Source of the DNA: Ancylobacter defluvii
GTDB lineage: Bacteria; Pseudomonadota; Alphaproteobacteria; Rhizobiales; Xanthobacteraceae
Assembly: GCF_018390605.1 (NCBI RefSeq)
Contig: NZ_JAHBGD010000005.1
Span: 682,001 to 746,000 of the forward strand
Direction: 5' to 3'
DNA: 64,000 nucleotides
Position numbers and translations under genes: made by a program. The stretch's first letter is position 1; each line of letters begins with the position of its first letter. The notes below the pieces were generated by a model, which saw only the letters and a list, made by a program, of their open reading frames with translations, searched no databases and was not told the DNA's origin. This document shows positions 61,520-64,000 of this stretch, in pieces.

Positions 61520-61595
61520 GCGAGGCGGGCGGGCCTTGTGCCCCTTGTCCGCGCCCTTCTCGTCCCGACCCCACCCAATTCCAGGAGCCTTGCCG

Positions 61596-62528
61596 ATGGC
61601 CGCGATACTGGATCACCAAGAGGTCGGTCCGCGCCGACCGTTCCTGCAACGCGCGCTCGACAGGCTGGCGCCGTCGAAGCTGATGGTGCCGGGCTTCCTG
61701 CTGGCGTGGTCGCTCCTGGTCATCGTGCCGCTGGTGGTCATCGTGCTGTTCAGCTTCCTGCAGGTGCGGCAGTTCCGCGTCGTCTACGAGCCGACGCTGG
61801 CGACCTGGCTCTCGCTGATCGATTCCGGCCGCTGGATGGCGGTGGTCCGCACGCTGCGGATCGCCATCACCCTGACGATCCTCGAATTCCTGCTCGCCTT
61901 TCCCTTTGCGCTCTGGCTCGCCAAGGGGTGCCGGTCGAAGACATTCAAGGCGGCGGTCATCACCCTGCTGACCATCCCGTTCTTCCTCGACGCGGCGTCG
62001 CGGATCATCGTCTGGCGCTCGATCCTCGGCACCAACGGCGCCATCAACACGGCGCTGGTCTGGCTGGGCGTCGTCGACCAGCCGGTGGAATGGCTGCTCT
62101 ATTCCGAGTTCGCCGTGCATTTCGGCCTGCTCGGCACGCACTTCCCCACCATGGTGTTCCCGATCTTCATGTCGATCGCGCTGATCGACGATGATTTCAT
62201 CCAGGCCAGCAGCGATCTCGGCGGCAGCCCGGCGCAGACGCTGTTCAACGTCATCGTGCCGCTGGCGCTTCCTGGCATCGTCGCCGGCGTGGTGTTCACG
62301 CTGGTGCCGCTGATGGCCGCCTTCGTCGAGCCGCAGCTGCTCGGCGGCGGCTTCGTCGATCTGCTCGGCAACTCGGTCAACTCGGCGCTGCAGCAGCTGA
62401 AATATCCGACGGCGGCGGCGCTTTCGACGCTGGTGATCCTGCTGCTCGGCATCTGCCTGGCGGCGCTGATCCTCGTCGCCCGCCGGCGAACCGACATCGC
62501 CGCCATGTTCGTCGCGATGCGCCGCTGA
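61596..62528 (+). CDS. ABC transporter permease (PotB family)
   Basis: A 310-residue permease with six helices. The EAA-like loop DDDFIQASSDLGGSPAQTLFNVIVPLALPGIVAG is diagnostic, and the periplasmic LRIAITLTILEFLLAFPFALWLAKG segment matches PotB. CAGGAGCC precedes the ATG at 61596. The start at 61536 would add 20 residues not typical for the family. It is followed by potC after 11 bp. Confidence 0.9.
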   Translation: MAAILDHQEVGPRRPFLQRALDRLAPSKLMVPGFLLAWSLLVIVPLVVIVLFSFLQVRQFRVVYEPTLATWLSLIDSGRWMAVVRTLRIAITLTILEFLLAFPFALWLAKGCRSKTFKAAVITLLTIPFFLDAASRIIVWRSILGTNGAINTALVWLGVVDQPVEWLLYSEFAVHFGLLGTHFPTMVFPIFMSIALIDDDFIQASSDLGGSPAQTLFNVIVPLALPGIVAGVVFTLVPLMAAFVEPQLLGGGFVDLLGNSVNSALQQLKYPTAAALSTLVILLLGICLAALILVARRRTDIAAMFVAMRR

Positions 62529-62539
62529 GGGAGGTTCAC

Positions 62540-63397
62540 ATGTCCACCGCCGCCATGGAAACCTATTCCGAGCGCACCGCCGCGCCGCCGCGTGCCCGCC
62601 GTCGGCTGGGAACTTCCCGCCACTGGACGACGCTGGCCAAGTTCGCCGGCGGCTTCGCCATCGTGATGATCTACATCCCGCTGGTCTGGCTGGCGGTGAT
62701 GTCGTTCACCGCCAACCCGCTTTCGGGCGTGCCCTATCCGCTGACGCTGCAGAACTACGCCACGCTGTTCGCCGATACGCGCTGGCGCCCGCCGCTCAAC
62801 ACCAGCCTGCTGATGAGCGCCGGGGTGGCGCTGGTGTGCATGGTGCTGTCGACGCTGGTCGGCCGCGCGCTGACGCGGATGCCGCGGCCGGGTGCCTCGC
62901 TGCTGCTGGTGCTGATGCCGCTCTTCGTGCCCGGCCTCACCATGGGCGCGGCGCTGTTCATCTTCCTGCGCACCATGCTCAATTTGACGCTGGGCCTGTG
63001 GTCGATCTTCCTTGCCCAGCTGGTGTGGGCGCTGCCGTTCTGCATCTTGCTGGTGCTGGTGGTCGCCAGCCGCTTCGACCTCCGGCTGCTCGATGCGGCG
63101 GAGGATCTCGGCGCCTCGCCCTGGCGGCGCTTCTGGGACATCGAGATGCCGATCCTGCGCCCCGGCATCCTCGGTTCCGGCATCTTCGGCTTCCTGCTGT
63201 CGTTCAACGAATTGCCGCGCTCGCTGTTCGTGCGCGGCATCGAGACCACCATGCCGATCTACAACTGGGCGATGGCGGCGTCGCAGCAATCGCAGGTGCC
63301 GATCATCTTCTCGCTCACCACCATCCTGCTGGCAGTGACGCTGCCGGTGATGGGCGCCTTCTTCTGGGTCCTTTTCGTGAAGCTCGACAAGAACTGA
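62540..63397 (+). CDS. ABC transporter permease (PotC family)
   Basis: A 285-residue permease partner with six helices. The EAA loop is LLDAAEDLGASPWRRFWDIEMPILRPGILGSGIFGFLLSFNELPRSLF. GAGGTTCAC precedes the ATG at 62540. About 30 cytoplasmic residues precede the first helix. The aminotransferase gene follows after 80 bp, with no hairpin in between. Confidence 0.9.
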   Translation: MSTAAMETYSERTAAPPRARRRLGTSRHWTTLAKFAGGFAIVMIYIPLVWLAVMSFTANPLSGVPYPLTLQNYATLFADTRWRPPLNTSLLMSAGVALVCMVLSTLVGRALTRMPRPGASLLLVLMPLFVPGLTMGAALFIFLRTMLNLTLGLWSIFLAQLVWALPFCILLVLVVASRFDLRLLDAAEDLGASPWRRFWDIEMPILRPGILGSGIFGFLLSFNELPRSLFVRGIETTMPIYNWAMAASQQSQVPIIFSLTTILLAVTLPVMGAFFWVLFVKLDKN

Positions 63398-63477
63398 TCC
63401 CCAGCCTCTCCGATTTCCTTGAGCCGGCGCCGCCCAGGCCCAGCCCCTCATGCCGCGTGCCATAGAAAGCCAGTGAA

Positions 63478-64000
63478 ATGCTCGATCTCGATACACCCGA
63501 CAGCAATTATTCGCTCGAGGAGATGGACCGCAACAGCCTGTTCCATCCGCTGACCTCCATCTCCCAGCATATGGCCAACGGCCCGCAGATCATGGGGAAG
63601 GCCAAGGGCGTGCGCCTCACCGACCACAAGGGCAAGCCGATCCTCGATTGCTCCGGCGGCCTGTGGTGCGTGAATGTCGGCTATGGCCGGCCGGAGATCG
63701 CCGAAGCGGCCAAGCAGGCGATCCTCGATCTCAATTACTGGCACCTGTTCGGCTCGGCCTCCAACGAGGCGACCATCCGGCTGTCCGACCGCATTCTCGG
63801 CCTGTTCCACGACCATGCCGGTGCCGATCATCTGGCGCGGGTGTTCTACGGCACCTCGGGTTCGGACGCCAACGACACCAATTTCAAGCTGGTGCGCTAT
63901 TACGCCAATCTGCGCGGCACGCCGGAGAAGAAGAAGATCATCTCCCGCATGGGCGCCTATCACGGGCTGACCATGGCGGCGGCCCAGCTCACCGGCATTC
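63478..64000 (+). CDS. Class III aminotransferase (omega-amino acid type), partial at the window end
   Basis: The first 174 residues of a fold-type I PLP transaminase, beginning MLDLDTPDSNYSLEEMDRNS. The PLP-phosphate loop GTSGSDANDTNFKLVRYY and the aromatic YHGLT, which stacks on the cofactor, are visible; the catalytic lysine lies beyond the window. The subfamily resembles beta-alanine/putrescine/taurine-pyruvate transaminases. It is the last visible gene of the ABC operon and would deaminate the imported amine or omega-amino acid. Confidence 0.88.
   Translation, partial: MLDLDTPDSNYSLEEMDRNSLFHPLTSISQHMANGPQIMGKAKGVRLTDHKGKPILDCSGGLWCVNVGYGRPEIAEAAKQAILDLNYWHLFGSASNEATIRLSDRILGLFHDHAGADHLARVFYGTSGSDANDTNFKLVRYYANLRGTPEKKKIISRMGAYHGLTMAAAQLTGI

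Noticed and set aside
1-64000. CRISPR arrays, tRNA, rRNA, prophage or intact insertion sequences
   Set aside because: No regularly spaced repeats, cloverleaf, ribosomal sequence, integrase or complete transposase was seen while reading; a covariance-model scan could still find small RNAs.

Overview
The window is high-GC, densely coded chromosomal DNA with operons joined by ATGA/TGATG overlaps. It carries many secondary and ABC uptake systems (two TRAP transporters, one tripartite tricarboxylate transporter, a dipeptide-type ABC and a polyamine-type ABC), and I recognise no plasmid, phage, CRISPR, rRNA or tRNA features. Gene content and style fit a soil alphaproteobacterium of the Hyphomicrobiales, perhaps Xanthobacteraceae (Ancylobacter/Starkeya/Xanthobacter type). 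That placement is inference from gene content, not a database match.

Layout. (1) 1-4789: RpiR regulator, two TGAAAC-N4-GTTTCA operators, a TRAP transporter and an Asp/Glu/hydantoin-racemase-like protein lacking both usual catalytic cysteines. (2) 4969-6012: a divergent YkuD-domain protein and the frameshifted 5' end of an IS481-type transposase. (3) 6082-13256: a minus-strand TRAP-gamma-glutamyltransferase operon, divergent from one long ORF that fuses an AraC regulator to a complete acetamidase/formamidase. (4) 13747-16529: an FAD-linked oxidase, a 43-residue membrane peptide, a small secreted protein and a cupin. (5) 16689-26273: an apparent eight-gene minus-strand operon, tctC-hydrolase-tctB-tctA-[2Fe-2S] subunit-molybdenum hydroxylase-cupin-hydrolase. 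(6) 26701-31566: SulP permease, Fsr-like MFS exporter with a divergent AraC regulator, and an outer-membrane beta-barrel. (7) 31771-38654: a monomeric sarcosine-oxidase-like enzyme divergent from a complete peptide-type ABC operon. (8) 38667-41542: EamA exporter and fatty acid desaturase divergent from a HTH regulator. (9) 41567-50402: a five-gene operon (Rieske oxygenase, gamma-lyase/synthase, HcnB-like and two DAO-type flavoproteins) divergent from a LysR gene and a PfkB kinase. (10) 50366-64000: hyuA, two nearly identical hyuB genes and a class IV aminotransferase on the minus strand; a chaperonin-like gene on the plus strand; then a polyamine-type ABC operon ending in a class III aminotransferase cut by the window edge.

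The most striking unit is region 10. Both operons flanking the chaperonin-like gene have an exact sigma-54 core, TGGCACG-N4-TTGC, on the appropriate strand, followed by the same palindrome, TGTGATCACA. This predicts that uptake (ABC), ATP-dependent ring opening or carboxylation (HyuA/HyuB/HyuB') and transamination are induced together. The chaperonin-like protein between them has lost the two GroEL ATPase aspartates (D52 and D398 equivalents) but keeps the apical-domain pattern, so it may be a dedicated scaffold rather than a cycling foldase. Neither the sigma-54 activator nor a candidate TGTGATCACA-binding repressor is encoded in the window. Other notable items are the AraC-amidase fusion, the cysteine-less racemase and the mixed tct/hydroxylase/hydrolase operon.
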